From DASWHK01 sp036398215 (GTDB lineage Bacteria; Acidobacteriota; UBA890): a stretch of 50,191 nt of DNA. Positions 8,595 through 16,480 of the stretch are shown in pieces (positions within the stretch are counted from its first letter, which is position 1; each line of letters opens with the position of its first letter). The stretch is from positions 1 to 50,191 of the forward strand of contig DASWHK010000199.1 in assembly GCA_036398215.1 (NCBI GenBank). The letters run 5' to 3'. The notes under the pieces were generated by a model that saw nothing but the letters and a program-made list of their open reading frames with translations, had not been told where the DNA came from and searched no databases. The position numbers were made by a program, and so were the translations under genes.

Positions 8595-9854
8595 CCGCGG
8601 CGACCGAGCCCTGTTGCGTCCTCGCCGGCCTCCTGGCCGTCGCGGCGAGCGCGGCCGTCTCGCCTGACTCGGCGACGGCAGGCGCGGGCGCCTCGGCTCA
8701 ACTGCCGCCCTGCGCCGCCGACGCAGTGACGATTCGCGCCGCGCGCCTGCTCGACGGCCGGGGTGGCGCGCCGGCTGACGCCGTCGTCACGTGCGCGGCG
8801 AGAAGATCGCCGCAGTCGGCCCTTGCGAGGGCGCCGTGACGCATGACCTCGGCGACGCCACGCTGTTGCCCGGACTCATCGACGTGCACGTGCACATCGA
8901 CTGGCGCTTCCAGCCCACGGGCGCTTCCGCCGGCGCCCCGACGCTCCCGCCGAAACCCTGGCCGAAGCCGAAGCGGCGATCCTCGAGAACGCCCGCGTCA
9001 CGCTCGCCGCCGGCTTCACCACCGTACAGTCGCTCGGCAGCCGGCTCGACGTGCCGCTGCGCGACGCCATCGCCGACGGCCTCGTCCCCGGCCCGCGGCT
9101 GCTCACCTCTGCGGGACAAATTCTGCCCGGCGACCGCAGCCGCGAGGAGCTGCGTTCGCTGGTGCGCGAGCACCAGGCGCGCGGCGCCGACGTGATCAAA
9201 GCCATCGCCCCCAATGTCATCCCCAGCAACTTGGCTCGGCGCATGGTCGAGGTCCAGCTCCAGACGATCTGCGGCGAGGCGCGGGCGCTGGGCCTGCGAG
9301 CGATCGTTCACACCCAGGATCGACACGGCGTGCTGGCGGCGGTGGGCGCCGGCTGCACCCAGGTCGAGCACGGCACCTTCGCCGACGATGAGGCCTTGCG
9401 CGCGATGGCCGCGGCCGGTGTCTACTTCGATCCCCACATCGGCTTGTCGCTACAGAACTATCTCGAGCACCGGGAGCGCTTCCTGGGCGCGCCCGGCTAC
9501 ACCGAGCAGGACCTCGCCGCAATGGAACGCACGATCCCGCTGCTCGCTCCGCTTTTTCGGTGGGCGCTCGGCGCCGGGGCGCGGATGCCGCTCGGTTCCG
9601 ACGCCGTCGCCGGCGCGCACGGCCAGAACGCCCGTGAAATCGCGGCGCGGGTGGAGAGCGGCGGCCAGCGACCCATGGACGCGATCGTCAGCGCCACGTC
9701 GCTCGCCGCCGAATCGCTCGGCCTTTCCGACACGATCGGCGCGCTCGCGCCCGGTTACGCCGCCGACGTCATCGCCGTCGCCGGCGATCCCCTGCAGGAC
9801 ATTCGCGCCTTGCAGCGGGTGGCGTTTGTCATGAAGGGCGGGCAAGTGTACTGA
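8591..9854 (+). pseudogene. Amidohydrolase-family protein, exported; reading frame broken twice
   Basis: A single amidohydrolase can be read only by changing frame twice. Part one (GTG 8591 to about 8790) carries a signal-like N-terminus and the domain start VTIRAARLLDGRGG. Part two (about 8791-8930) has RGEKIAAVGP and the metal-binding strand LLPGLIDVHVHID. Part three (about 8932 to 9854) has AGFTTVQSLGS, ADVIKA, HTQDRHG, VEHGTF, LGSDAVAG and the C-terminal LAPGYAADVIAVAGDPL. All metal ligands expected for the family (HxH, Lys, two His, Asp) are present, so nothing but the frame is lost. Each break is repaired by one extra G (between 8790 and 8792; in the G-run 8929-8931). That suggests sequencing or assembly error more than real decay. 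If intact, it would be a periplasmic imidazolonepropionase-like hydrolase or dipeptidase. Confidence 0.8.
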
Positions 9855-10181
9855 AGACGCGCTCGGGTTGGGGCCTCGTCCGACCGGCGGTGAGCCGCTC
9901 TGCAGGCGTCGACGAGTGACTTCAGGGCAGAGCTCGAGTCCGCCAAAGCGCGAGCGCTCAAGGGAGGGGTCGCGGCCTGCGGCCACGCTTACGTCGGCTC
10001 TCCCTGGCGTGGTCCCGACTTCATCGGCTGACGCATGATCGCGGACCTACGCGCTCAGCGATTGCTTACCGCTACGGTGTTCCAGCGGGTAGCGCGCGGG
10101 ATGAGCGGACGCTCGAGAAGGCAGAGCGCCGGGCTGCTGTTGAGGCGCGAGAGTGCGTCAACCGGGGATTGCTGGCCCCGG
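9855..10181. other. Gene-free interval, 327 bp
   Basis: Between the amidohydrolase end and the end of the next - strand gene. A short + strand frame ending near 10031 (…AYVGSPWRGPDFIG) reads like normal protein for about 40 codons but has no credible start or ribosome site, so it may be a gene remnant. The stretch marks the beginning of a compositionally different patch that runs to about 13.2 kb. Confidence 0.4.
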
Positions 10182-10673
10182 TCAGCACGGAGCTTGCCAG
10201 ATCACGTTGCCGTCGGCGTCGAAGAGGACGACGGCAGCCGGGCAGGTCGTCTCAGCGCCCGTCGAAAGTGTATTGATGTCAACCCGACCGATGCTGGCCC
10301 GTGGCACGCCATCGTGGTCCTCGAATACAAGACGCGTCGGACCGAGAAGGGCTCCCGATGCTCCGTCGCCGAAAACGAGAAGGCCGCCTTCGTAGAGTTC
10401 GGCTTGCTTCGTTCCGTTCACATCCAGTAGAGCCAATGTGGCTACTCCGGTCGGCTCGCCTGTCGCGGTCTTCCGCTCTCCCAAGAAGCCGCGAGTTCTT
10501 CCCTCGGAATCCACCAACTCGAAGCTGCTGGCTCGGATCTGCGTTTGAATCTGCTGCGGTCGCAGGGCCCCGAGGAGAACCGTCCCGGACAAGGCGGTCA
10601 AGACTACGATGCCCGTCAGCCTAAGCCTTCGATTCTCCCGCTCCAGATTCTCGACCCGTTCTTCCAGATTCAT
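10182..10673 (-). CDS. Membrane-anchored hypothetical protein with coiled coil
   Basis: The start is ATG 10671-10673 with AGAGGGG upstream, giving 163 aa. Residues 1-20 are a charged coiled coil (MNLEERVENLERENRRLRL), followed by one membrane helix (about 21-37, TGIVVLTALSGTVLLGAL). The rest is an extracytoplasmic domain built of short repeating beta units: SSFELVDSEGRTRGFLGE, ALLDVNGTKQAELYEG, LVFEDHDGVPRASIG and VVLFDADGNVIWQAP. Proteins with this repeated [F/L]-x-L-x-D-x-x-G motif are common hypothetical anchored proteins in bacteria. Their function is not known to me. A 72-bp longer frame exists, but its ribosome site is worse. It is downstream of two other unfamiliar - strand genes. Confidence 0.7.
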   Translation of the reverse strand: MNLEERVENLERENRRLRLTGIVVLTALSGTVLLGALRPQQIQTQIRASSFELVDSEGRTRGFLGERKTATGEPTGVATLALLDVNGTKQAELYEGGLLVFGDGASGALLGPTRLVFEDHDGVPRASIGRVDINTLSTGAETTCPAAVVLFDADGNVIWQAPC

Positions 10674-10787
10674 CGCACCCCTCTTGTGGTTGTCCCGTTC
10701 GCCCACCTCAAGGGTTCCTACCACGCGAGGGCGGCGGCTCCAAGGGCAGTACGGGCGTCGGCTGGCGGCGCCCCGGCGCTCGATCGG

Positions 10788-11042
10788 CTAGGACACCTTC
10801 CTAACGAACTCCACCTCAACGCCACTCCTACAACCCTCCGCGGCACAAGTGTACGTCCATCTGCCGTTTGGCCAACCGGCACCGCCGGCCTCGGAGTAAA
10901 AAGCGAGATCGCCAGCGAAGTTCGACACCGGGCGCTTCTTACAATATGGACATTCTCGGACGCCGATGACGCGGTCGCCCGATTTCGCCAGCACCGTGAC
11001 TGGTTCTGCCAGGTTCGGGTAACGGAAATTGTATTTTCGCAC
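10788..11042 (-). CDS. Small zinc-ribbon-like hypothetical protein
   Basis: The 84-aa product starts at GTG 11040-11042, preceded by AAGGA eight bases upstream. The longer frame to 11126 lacks a ribosome site. It has two Cys pairs, ECPYCKKR and TCAAEGCRSG, separated by about 30 residues, the spacing of a structural zinc ribbon. Between them is an aromatic segment (DLAFYSEAGGAGWPNGRW). The ending EVEFVRKVS is beta-like. No signal peptide is visible, so it is probably cytoplasmic. It might bind nucleic acid or protein, but nothing in the sequence decides this. It lies 91 bp downstream of the 299-aa gene on the same strand and may be cotranscribed. Confidence 0.6.
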   Translation of the reverse strand: MRKYNFRYPNLAEPVTVLAKSGDRVIGVRECPYCKKRPVSNFAGDLAFYSEAGGAGWPNGRWTYTCAAEGCRSGVEVEFVRKVS

Positions 11043-11132
11043 GCTCGATTCCTTCTTCTGCCCGCGCGGCACCCCTTCTAACACGCGGGGGCTGTGGGCT
11101 CCAACGGGGCGTGATGTCTGTAGCAAAGCACC

Positions 11133-12032
11133 CTAGCGGCGCTGTTCTAGCGCTTGTACACGCTCTTCGCCGACGAGGCGAACGAGGACTGCACGAAGCC
11201 CCCGGCATGTCTCTTGTACCAAGAGAACCAGATCCTCGTAGTACTGGAGGTAGTCTTGAGCGCTCTCGTGGCCCTGAAGGAAGATCTCTGGATCTTCGTA
11301 GTTGGACTTCGCCCTCAGTCGGTAGAGAAAGCGTGCGACACCGGTCTTTCCGATGCGATCTGCGATTTCCTGTTTCTCTTCAGCGCTCAGGTTCCGCCGG
11401 GTTGCGCGCGAGTTCTTGCGGGGCGTCTTCCTTGCCTCTGCGAAGTTCGCCTCGAGCCTCAAGTCGTGCGTGGTGAGGAGAGCCTTGCCGATCAGCGGCA
11501 GGTAGAAGGCTTGGTCCGGCGTAGTGAGGTTGTTCGTGTTCCGAATCGACTGGACACCCAAGCTCAACTCTGCCACCCGGATGTTCTCATCTTCTGGGCC
11601 GCCCGCGCACGTCGCAGCGAGTACGCCGGGGAAGTAAGTGCAGATGATGCCGGTGATCACATTGAGGAATCGGGAGTGTCTTGTGGGAAGGTTCCCATCC
11701 TCGCGGGCGTCCACCACGGCGAGCCCGAAACCGTGCACTGCGTAGTAGCCTTGTACGGGAAGCCAGAAGCTCGCTTCGGCAGCGAGATCTGGATCCCGAG
11801 ACGTATCGATCCGATCCATGAGTCCGAGCGTCAGAGATCCGCGGAGAAATGCACGTTGACCGTGTTCTCCAAGCCTTTTGTTTGGCCGCAGCGTGGAGAA
11901 AGCCCGTCGTTGCTCCATACCAGCTAGAAGCCACTCCGGTCCGCGGGCGCGCTGACGGTGGCGTATCGCCGCGGCGTATGCCCCGACGTAGTTCCGGTAC
12001 GTTTTCAAGGCGTTCAGGCTGTCGCTCGACAT
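11133..12032 (-). CDS. Hypothetical protein of unknown family (299 aa)
   Basis: An ATG at 12030-12032 opens a 299-residue protein that I do not recognise. It is largely alpha-helical, with no signal peptide. A central, fairly hydrophobic helical region (about residues 85-145) includes EASFWLPVQGYYAVHGFGLAVV and a conserved-looking VITGIICTYFPGVLAA. A basic linker follows (about 205-225, ARKTPRKNSRATRRNLSAEEK). The tail is a long amphipathic helix (DYLQYYEDLVLLVQETCRGL). The helix with YYAVHGFG is vaguely like those of HEPN-type proteins, but the RxxxxH motif of HEPN RNases is not evident. GC content is visibly lower than in the flanking genes, which fits an acquired accessory gene. The neighbours are a zinc-ribbon protein and, beyond a gap, a higBA pair. 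Confidence 0.66.
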   Translation of the reverse strand: MSSDSLNALKTYRNYVGAYAAAIRHRQRARGPEWLLAGMEQRRAFSTLRPNKRLGEHGQRAFLRGSLTLGLMDRIDTSRDPDLAAEASFWLPVQGYYAVHGFGLAVVDAREDGNLPTRHSRFLNVITGIICTYFPGVLAATCAGGPEDENIRVAELSLGVQSIRNTNNLTTPDQAFYLPLIGKALLTTHDLRLEANFAEARKTPRKNSRATRRNLSAEEKQEIADRIGKTGVARFLYRLRAKSNYEDPEIFLQGHESAQDYLQYYEDLVLLVQETCRGLRAVLVRLVGEERVQALEQRR

Positions 12033-12619
12033 CGCAATCCCAGCGGTCGGTTACGAGTCCAAGAGTGGCGAGGCGCCGCTGCCGGCACGCCGGAAGTACG
12101 CCCCGACAAACCTGGGTGGAGCCTGTTCGTTGTCCAGCCTTATTCGATTCTGTATTGCGACACCACGACAGGGGGCGACCTTCTCACTTTAAAGGAAGAT
12201 AATAACGCTCGTGCCCGAGAATTTCCGGACGTTGCCTGCCCTTTTTCTTGAAACGACCTCCAACTACGAAGCCGTCGTCGCGCCTTCGCTCTCTGCCGCT
12301 GCTCGAGACCGATAGAGATCGTCCAGCGCCCGTCTTGCGCGAACGGGAATGCACGAGGCCAGGCGCTGAGGAACACTTGCCGCCGAGTCCTTCGAAACGC
12401 ATCGCGCTCGGGCAGGGGCTCGCCGCCGCGCCCGAGCTCGCGGGTCAAGCCCCTTTCACCCGCGTGCTCGTGGAGCGCCTCTCGCTCGTCGTTCGCGAGT
12501 ACGGCGTAGAAGCGGTGAGCTCCGGCGCAACCGGGACGCCCGAGGGCTTTCGCAGGTGAGGAACTTGAGGAGGCCTGGCGCCGTTGACAGCCTGTAGCCC
12601 GTAACGTTACAGTTATCAT
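12033..12619. other. Gene-poor interval, 587 bp
   Basis: Upstream of the 299-aa gene (-) and of the higBA pair (+). Candidate frames on both strands (for example + 12248-12559 and - 12140-12643) are either Arg/Ser/Pro-rich or lack a ribosome site. I accept none. The + frame near 12400-12520 (ALGQGLAAAPELAGQ…) and the one near 12100-12250 look locally protein-like and could be worn-out coding sequence. The 3' end holds the higBA promoter. Confidence 0.4.
12584..12619 (+). promoter_or_regulatory. Promoter and palindromic operator of higBA (apparently leaderless)
   Basis: A perfect -35 TTGACA (12584-12589) is followed after 17 bp by a weak -10 TTACAG (12607-12612). Overlapping it is the perfect 10-bp palindrome GTAACGTTAC (12601-12610), well placed for autorepression by the HigA antitoxin. 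Transcription would begin at or next to the toxin ATG (12620), and no Shine-Dalgarno precedes that ATG. The -35 and palindrome are seen directly; operator function is inferred from the family. Confidence 0.55.
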
Positions 12620-12904
12620 ATGAAGGTGCGGAGGTTTGCCCACAAAGGCCTGCGCCGCCTGTCCGAGGACAACGTCTCGAGGGGCCTGAGGCCCGAAATT
12701 GTGGACAAGCTCCGCAAGATGCTGGCGTTCCTCGATGCGATGCAGGACCCCGGGCAGCTACCCGCCCTTCCCACGTGGAAGGCGCATGTTCTGTCAGGCG
12801 ACCGCAGGGGCACATGGAGCCTGCACGTCACCCGCAACCGGCGGCTGACGTTCCGGATTGAGGATGGCGAGATCGTCGACCTCAACCTCGAGGATTGCCA
12901 TTGA
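12620..12904 (+). CDS. higB: HigB-like toxin, RelE/ParE superfamily
   Basis: The 94-aa protein starts at ATG 12620. It matches the HigB type of type II toxins along its full length: FAHKGLRRLSED at the N-terminus, a helical pair (RPEIVDKLRKMLAFLDAM), then KAHVLSGDRRGTWSLHVTRNRRLTFRIEDG and the ending DLNLEDCH. The basic residues in the central beta sheet (DRRGTW, RNRRLTF) are those expected for a ribosome-dependent mRNA interferase. The toxin comes before its antitoxin, the order typical of higBA. No ribosome site is seen in front of the ATG, which sits almost on the predicted transcription start. The antitoxin gene follows after 14 bp. Confidence 0.92.
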   Translation: MKVRRFAHKGLRRLSEDNVSRGLRPEIVDKLRKMLAFLDAMQDPGQLPALPTWKAHVLSGDRRGTWSLHVTRNRRLTFRIEDGEIVDLNLEDCH

Positions 12905-12918
12905 AAGGGAGCACGAAG

Positions 12919-13227
12919 ATGGCCATGGCGAATCCGGTTCATCCCGGCGACTTCATCAGGACCGAGATCATCGAGGCGCACGGGCTGTCTGTTACCGCCG
13001 CGGCGAAGGTTCTCGGCGTATCCCGCCCCGCGCTATCGAACCTCCTGAACCAGAATGCCGATCTGTCCGGCGAGATGGCGCTGCGCATCGAGAAGGCGTT
13101 CGGCGTGAACATGGACACGCTGATGCGCATGCAGGCTGCGTACGACATCGCTCAGGCCCGCAAGGAGGCGGGCAAGATCCGGGTCAGCCGGTACCAGCCC
13201 GAATCCGCGCGCCCGGCGGGCCAATAG
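12919..13227 (+). CDS. higA: HigA-like antitoxin, HTH (XRE) family
   Basis: The 102-aa protein starts at ATG 12919, with AGGGAG 5' of it. A TTG at 12895 inside the toxin gene would add only eight residues and is less likely. The N-terminal NPVHPGDFIRTEI is a signature of HigA/VapI antitoxins. The helix-turn-helix runs about residues 22-50 (SVTAAAKVLGVSRPALSNLLN), followed by GEMALRIEKAFGVNMDTLMRMQAAYDIAQAR. It should neutralise the HigB-like toxin and repress the shared promoter by binding the palindrome at 12601-12610. The last 20 residues are charged and probably flexible. Downstream, the gene converges on the large ADOP permease, whose stop lies 37 bp away. Confidence 0.92.
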   Translation: MAMANPVHPGDFIRTEIIEAHGLSVTAAAKVLGVSRPALSNLLNQNADLSGEMALRIEKAFGVNMDTLMRMQAAYDIAQARKEAGKIRVSRYQPESARPAGQ

Positions 13228-13264
13228 GTCTGAGTGCCATCGCCAGCTTGGCACACCCTTCATG

Positions 13265-15976
13265 TCACTCCGCCCGCAAGGAGATCACCGGATCCACGCG
13301 CGCCGCCTGACGCGCAGGCCTCCAGGTGGCCAGGACGGCGGTGGCAACGACGGCGATCGTGACGAGCGCGTAGGTCGACGGATCGGTGGGCGTCACGCCG
13401 AACAGCCGCGCCTCCACCCACCGCGATGCGGCCAGCGCCGCCGCCACGCCGGCGACCGCACCCGCCAGCACCAGGCGCACCGACGAGCCCAGCACGAGGC
13501 GGCGGATGTCGCGGCGGTCAGCGCCCAACGCCAGGCGTATGCCGATCTCGCGCCGCCGGCCGGCGACCAGGAACGCCATCAGGCCGTAAACGCCGACGAT
13601 CGCGACCAGAAACGAGAGCGACGCGAAAACCCCGATGATGCGCGTCGCGAGCAGCGTGTCGCCGAAGGCCTCGGCGTAGTCGTCCTCGACGAAGCTGAGG
13701 GTCACCCGGAAGCGAGGGTCGACGGATCGGGCGGCCTGCAGCACCGCCTCGGCGCGGGCGCGGCTCTCGAGGCGCGCGATGACGCTCACGAAGCCGTAGC
13801 TACCACCGGTCGCGGCGGCGCGAAGCTCGTCGGGAGTCAGGGGCTCCGGCGGCGGAGACGGCCGCGGGGGAAGGTACATGCTCAGGTACTCGCGGCCGGC
13901 AAACGGCGTCCCCTCGCCCTGGCGACGCGGACGGTGGATCACGCCAACGACCTCGTACTCGTCGACCGGGGAGACGTTCGCGGCCCGAAACCGCCGTCCG
14001 ACCGGGTCGGTCCCCGGCCAGAGCCGGCGGGCGAGCTCCTCGGTAATGATGGCGCTACCCGGGGGCTCGTCGTCGCGGAAGAAGCGGCCGTCGAGTAGCC
14101 CGATGCGCAGGACGGAGAAATAGGCGGGTTTGACGGAACGCACCGCCAGCGGCAAGGTCAGCTTTTCCGGCGGCCGATCGTCGACGGTGACCTCGACGCC
14201 CGCCCCGAAAACCGTGCCGGCAGACGGCGGCGCGCTGCCCTCCGTGGCGGCGATCACGCCGGGGACGGCGGCCACCCGCTGGGCCATGATGCTCCCCATC
14301 TCGGCCCGCTCGCCGCGGGAAAGCTGCGGCGGCAGGGCGACGTCGAGCGCGACGACGCCAGCGCCGTCGAACCCCTTGTCGATGGCCAGCAGCGACCGGT
14401 AGGTGCGCGTGAACAGCACCCCGCCGCTGATCAGCAACACGGCGAGCGCAACCTCCGCGACCGTCAGCAGGCGCCGCAATCGGGAGCGACCGGGCGACAG
14501 GGCCGAAGAAACCCCTTCTGTCTTCAGCAGGTCCAGCAGCCTCGAGCGCGACGCGAACAACACGACGGGCAGCGAGGAGAGCAACCAGGTGATCGCCGCG
14601 ATCGCCGCCATGAAGGCGATCGCGCGCTCATCGAGATCGATCGGATTGACCGAGTCGGCCGCGATCCTCGCCGGCAGCGCGTCGACCAGGACCCGCAGGC
14701 CCACGGCCGCGAGGCCCGATCCGCCGAGCACCGCGGCGCCGATGAGGAGCCCGCCCTCCATCAAGGCAACCCGCCGCAGGGTGGCGGAGGAAGCCCCCAG
14801 GGCGAGCTGGATCGCGTAGGTCCGGGCCCGGTGGAAGGCGCCCGCGAGCTCGAGGCTGGCGGCGTTCGCGCAGGCGGTCAGAAGGAGGCAAAGCGCGGCC
14901 CCGAGAAGCGTGAAAAACAGAGTCCGCCGGTCGGCGCCGCCGGCCGCGACGTAGAAGGGCCCCGGGGTCGCGTCGTAGAAGTCCGGGTAGCCGGCGGCGG
15001 CACCGATGCCGGCGGCGCGCGCTGCCATCGCCCCGCGCAGCGCATCCGGGGAAAGCCCGGGTGCCATGCGAGCGATCGACATCACGCCCGCGAAGCGGTA
15101 GGTCAGCGGTCCCCGCGGGTCCATGGCACGCCAGAGCCGGATGCCCCCGTGGGGAAAGCGAAAGTCATCGGGCATCACGCCGACGACCACGAGGGGCTGG
15201 GCCGTCGTCTCGAGACGCTCGCCGAGCGCCGATTGCGGCCGGCCGAAGCGCTGGCGAGCCATCGCCTCGCCGATGAGCGTGGGGATCGCGCTGGTGGCGT
15301 CGGTGTCGCCGTCGACGAACGACCGCCCCCAGCGCGGCGCCACGCCGAGCAGTTCGAGCAACCCCGGCGTGATGTCGGCGGTCGCAACGATCTCCGTGGT
15401 GTCCTCGCCTACCAGAAAGACGCTCTTCGTCAGGTAACCCTGGACGCTCGCGAACAGGTCGGTTTGCGCCCGCCACTGGTCGAACAGGTCGAGAGTCAGC
15501 AGCCGCGAGCCGGGGCGCCCCTGCTGCCGGACCGACCGGACCGAGAGGATCTCGACGATGCGTTCGGCGTCGGGGTACGGAACCCGGCGCAAGAGGACGG
15601 AGTCCGCCACCGCGAACACCAGCGTGTTGGCGACGAGGGCGACCGCCAAGAGGGCCGCAACCAGAACGACGTGCCCGCCCCGCGCGCGCAGGCTCCGCAG
15701 CGCCCAGTGCAGCTCGATCCCGAGGCCGGGGCCGCCGCTAGGCCGCGCGGCTCGCGATGGGTCTGGGGTTGGGACACCGCGCCGGCCGAGCCGCTCGCGC
15801 ACCGCGAAGCGCGCCATCCCGACCGTCTCCTTCATCCACAAGAGGCCGAGCCCCTTGAGGCCGGCGTCCCGACGCGCCGCGCGTGCAAGGTCGCCGAAGA
15901 TGATCGCCATCTGGTCGCCGTCGCGATCCCGCCGGTCACCCGGCAACATGCGAAGCAGGACGCGGTACAGGCGCAC
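13265..15976 (-). CDS. ADOP-type orphan ABC permease (MacB/FtsX domains)
   Basis: A 903-aa protein from a GTG at 15974-15976, four bases after the padR stop. The N-terminal about 80 residues are the extra soluble segment (LYRVLLRMLPGDRRDRDGDQM) characteristic of the 'acidobacterial duplicated orphan permease' proteins. Then come two copies of a MacB periplasmic core plus FtsX permease unit. Membrane helices appear near residues 105-125, 355-380, 405-430 and 455-480 in the first unit and in the last 130 residues (FASLSFLVAIVGVYGLMAFLVAGRRREIGIRLALGA). The ending WRPARQAARVDPVISLRAE is family-typical. No ABC ATPase is encoded nearby, hence 'orphan'. Function is unknown; by MacB homology it may move lipids, peptides or transmit mechanical force across the periplasm. 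Confidence 0.93.
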   Translation of the reverse strand: MRLYRVLLRMLPGDRRDRDGDQMAIIFGDLARAARRDAGLKGLGLLWMKETVGMARFAVRERLGRRGVPTPDPSRAARPSGGPGLGIELHWALRSLRARGGHVVLVAALLAVALVANTLVFAVADSVLLRRVPYPDAERIVEILSVRSVRQQGRPGSRLLTLDLFDQWRAQTDLFASVQGYLTKSVFLVGEDTTEIVATADITPGLLELLGVAPRWGRSFVDGDTDATSAIPTLIGEAMARQRFGRPQSALGERLETTAQPLVVVGVMPDDFRFPHGGIRLWRAMDPRGPLTYRFAGVMSIARMAPGLSPDALRGAMAARAAGIGAAAGYPDFYDATPGPFYVAAGGADRRTLFFTLLGAALCLLLTACANAASLELAGAFHRARTYAIQLALGASSATLRRVALMEGGLLIGAAVLGGSGLAAVGLRVLVDALPARIAADSVNPIDLDERAIAFMAAIAAITWLLSSLPVVLFASRSRLLDLLKTEGVSSALSPGRSRLRRLLTVAEVALAVLLISGGVLFTRTYRSLLAIDKGFDGAGVVALDVALPPQLSRGERAEMGSIMAQRVAAVPGVIAATEGSAPPSAGTVFGAGVEVTVDDRPPEKLTLPLAVRSVKPAYFSVLRIGLLDGRFFRDDEPPGSAIITEELARRLWPGTDPVGRRFRAANVSPVDEYEVVGVIHRPRRQGEGTPFAGREYLSMYLPPRPSPPPEPLTPDELRAAATGGSYGFVSVIARLESRARAEAVLQAARSVDPRFRVTLSFVEDDYAEAFGDTLLATRIIGVFASLSFLVAIVGVYGLMAFLVAGRRREIGIRLALGADRRDIRRLVLGSSVRLVLAGAVAGVAAALAASRWVEARLFGVTPTDPSTYALVTIAVVATAVLATWRPARQAARVDPVISLRAE

Positions 15977-15980
15977 GGGC

Positions 15981-16358
15981 TCACTTCCTCGCGCGTTTCG
16001 GCAGCAGCCGTCGTTCCCTCGCCGTCTGCAGCGCGCGTTCGAGGCGCCGCGCTTCCCGTCGCGCCACCTCGCGGCCCAGCTCGCTGAGCCGGTAGTAACG
16101 GCGCCGCGGGTCGTGATCGTCGGCGTCCGCAGGTTCCTGCACCTCCTCGATCCATCTCTGTTGATCCAGCCGCGCCAGCGCGTCGTACAGCGTGCTCGCG
16201 GTCAGCCTGATGGTGCCGTCGGTCCGCTCCTCGACGTCGCGGATGACCGCGTAACCGTGGCGGGGACCGTCGGCAAGCGACATCAAGATCTGAAACACGC
16301 GCGGCGAGAGGGGGAGGTGTCGGCTGACTTCGTCGGCGACATCGGGTACGGGCGTCAT
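15981..16358 (-). CDS. PadR-family transcriptional regulator
   Basis: I take ATG 16356-16358 (125 aa). The alternative TTG at 16392-16394 would lie upstream of the transcription start predicted from the promoter at 16381-16410. The winged helix covers about residues 15-95 (LSPRVFQILMSLADGPRHGYAVIRDVEE, then LTASTLYDALARLDQQRWIEEV and RRYYRLSELGREV), and a basic C-terminal helix follows. PadR proteins usually repress their own operon and respond to small molecules or envelope signals. The 4-bp gap to the ADOP permease shows that the pair is cotranscribed, a standard arrangement for this permease class. Confidence 0.92.
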   Translation of the reverse strand: MTPVPDVADEVSRHLPLSPRVFQILMSLADGPRHGYAVIRDVEERTDGTIRLTASTLYDALARLDQQRWIEEVQEPADADDHDPRRRYYRLSELGREVARREARRLERALQTARERRLLPKRARK

Positions 16359-16380
16359 GAGCTCAGATCTTCCGTTCACC

Positions 16381-16410
16381 GTTATACCGCTCAACGGAGT
16401 ATGCTGTCAA
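16381..16410 (-). promoter_or_regulatory. Sigma70-like promoter of the padR-permease operon
   Basis: On the - strand a perfect -35 TTGACA (16405-16410) is separated by 18 bp from TATAAC (16381-16386). The expected start point lies about 16 bases before ATG 16358, which decides that start over the upstream TTG. Confidence 0.65.
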
Positions 16411-16480
16411 GCGGGCGAACCGCGTTGAAGATCGCGTCGCGCGCATCCCTCGGTCGCGAGCTGCCGGCACCGCCGTGAGA

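Noticed and set aside
12140..12643. 167-codon - strand frame upstream of higBA
   Set aside because: Poor start context, Arg-rich composition and overlap with the higBA promoter.
13262..16087. + strand open frames opposite the first ADOP permease
   Set aside because: No motif, Arg/Gln/His-rich, exactly opposite a well-supported gene.
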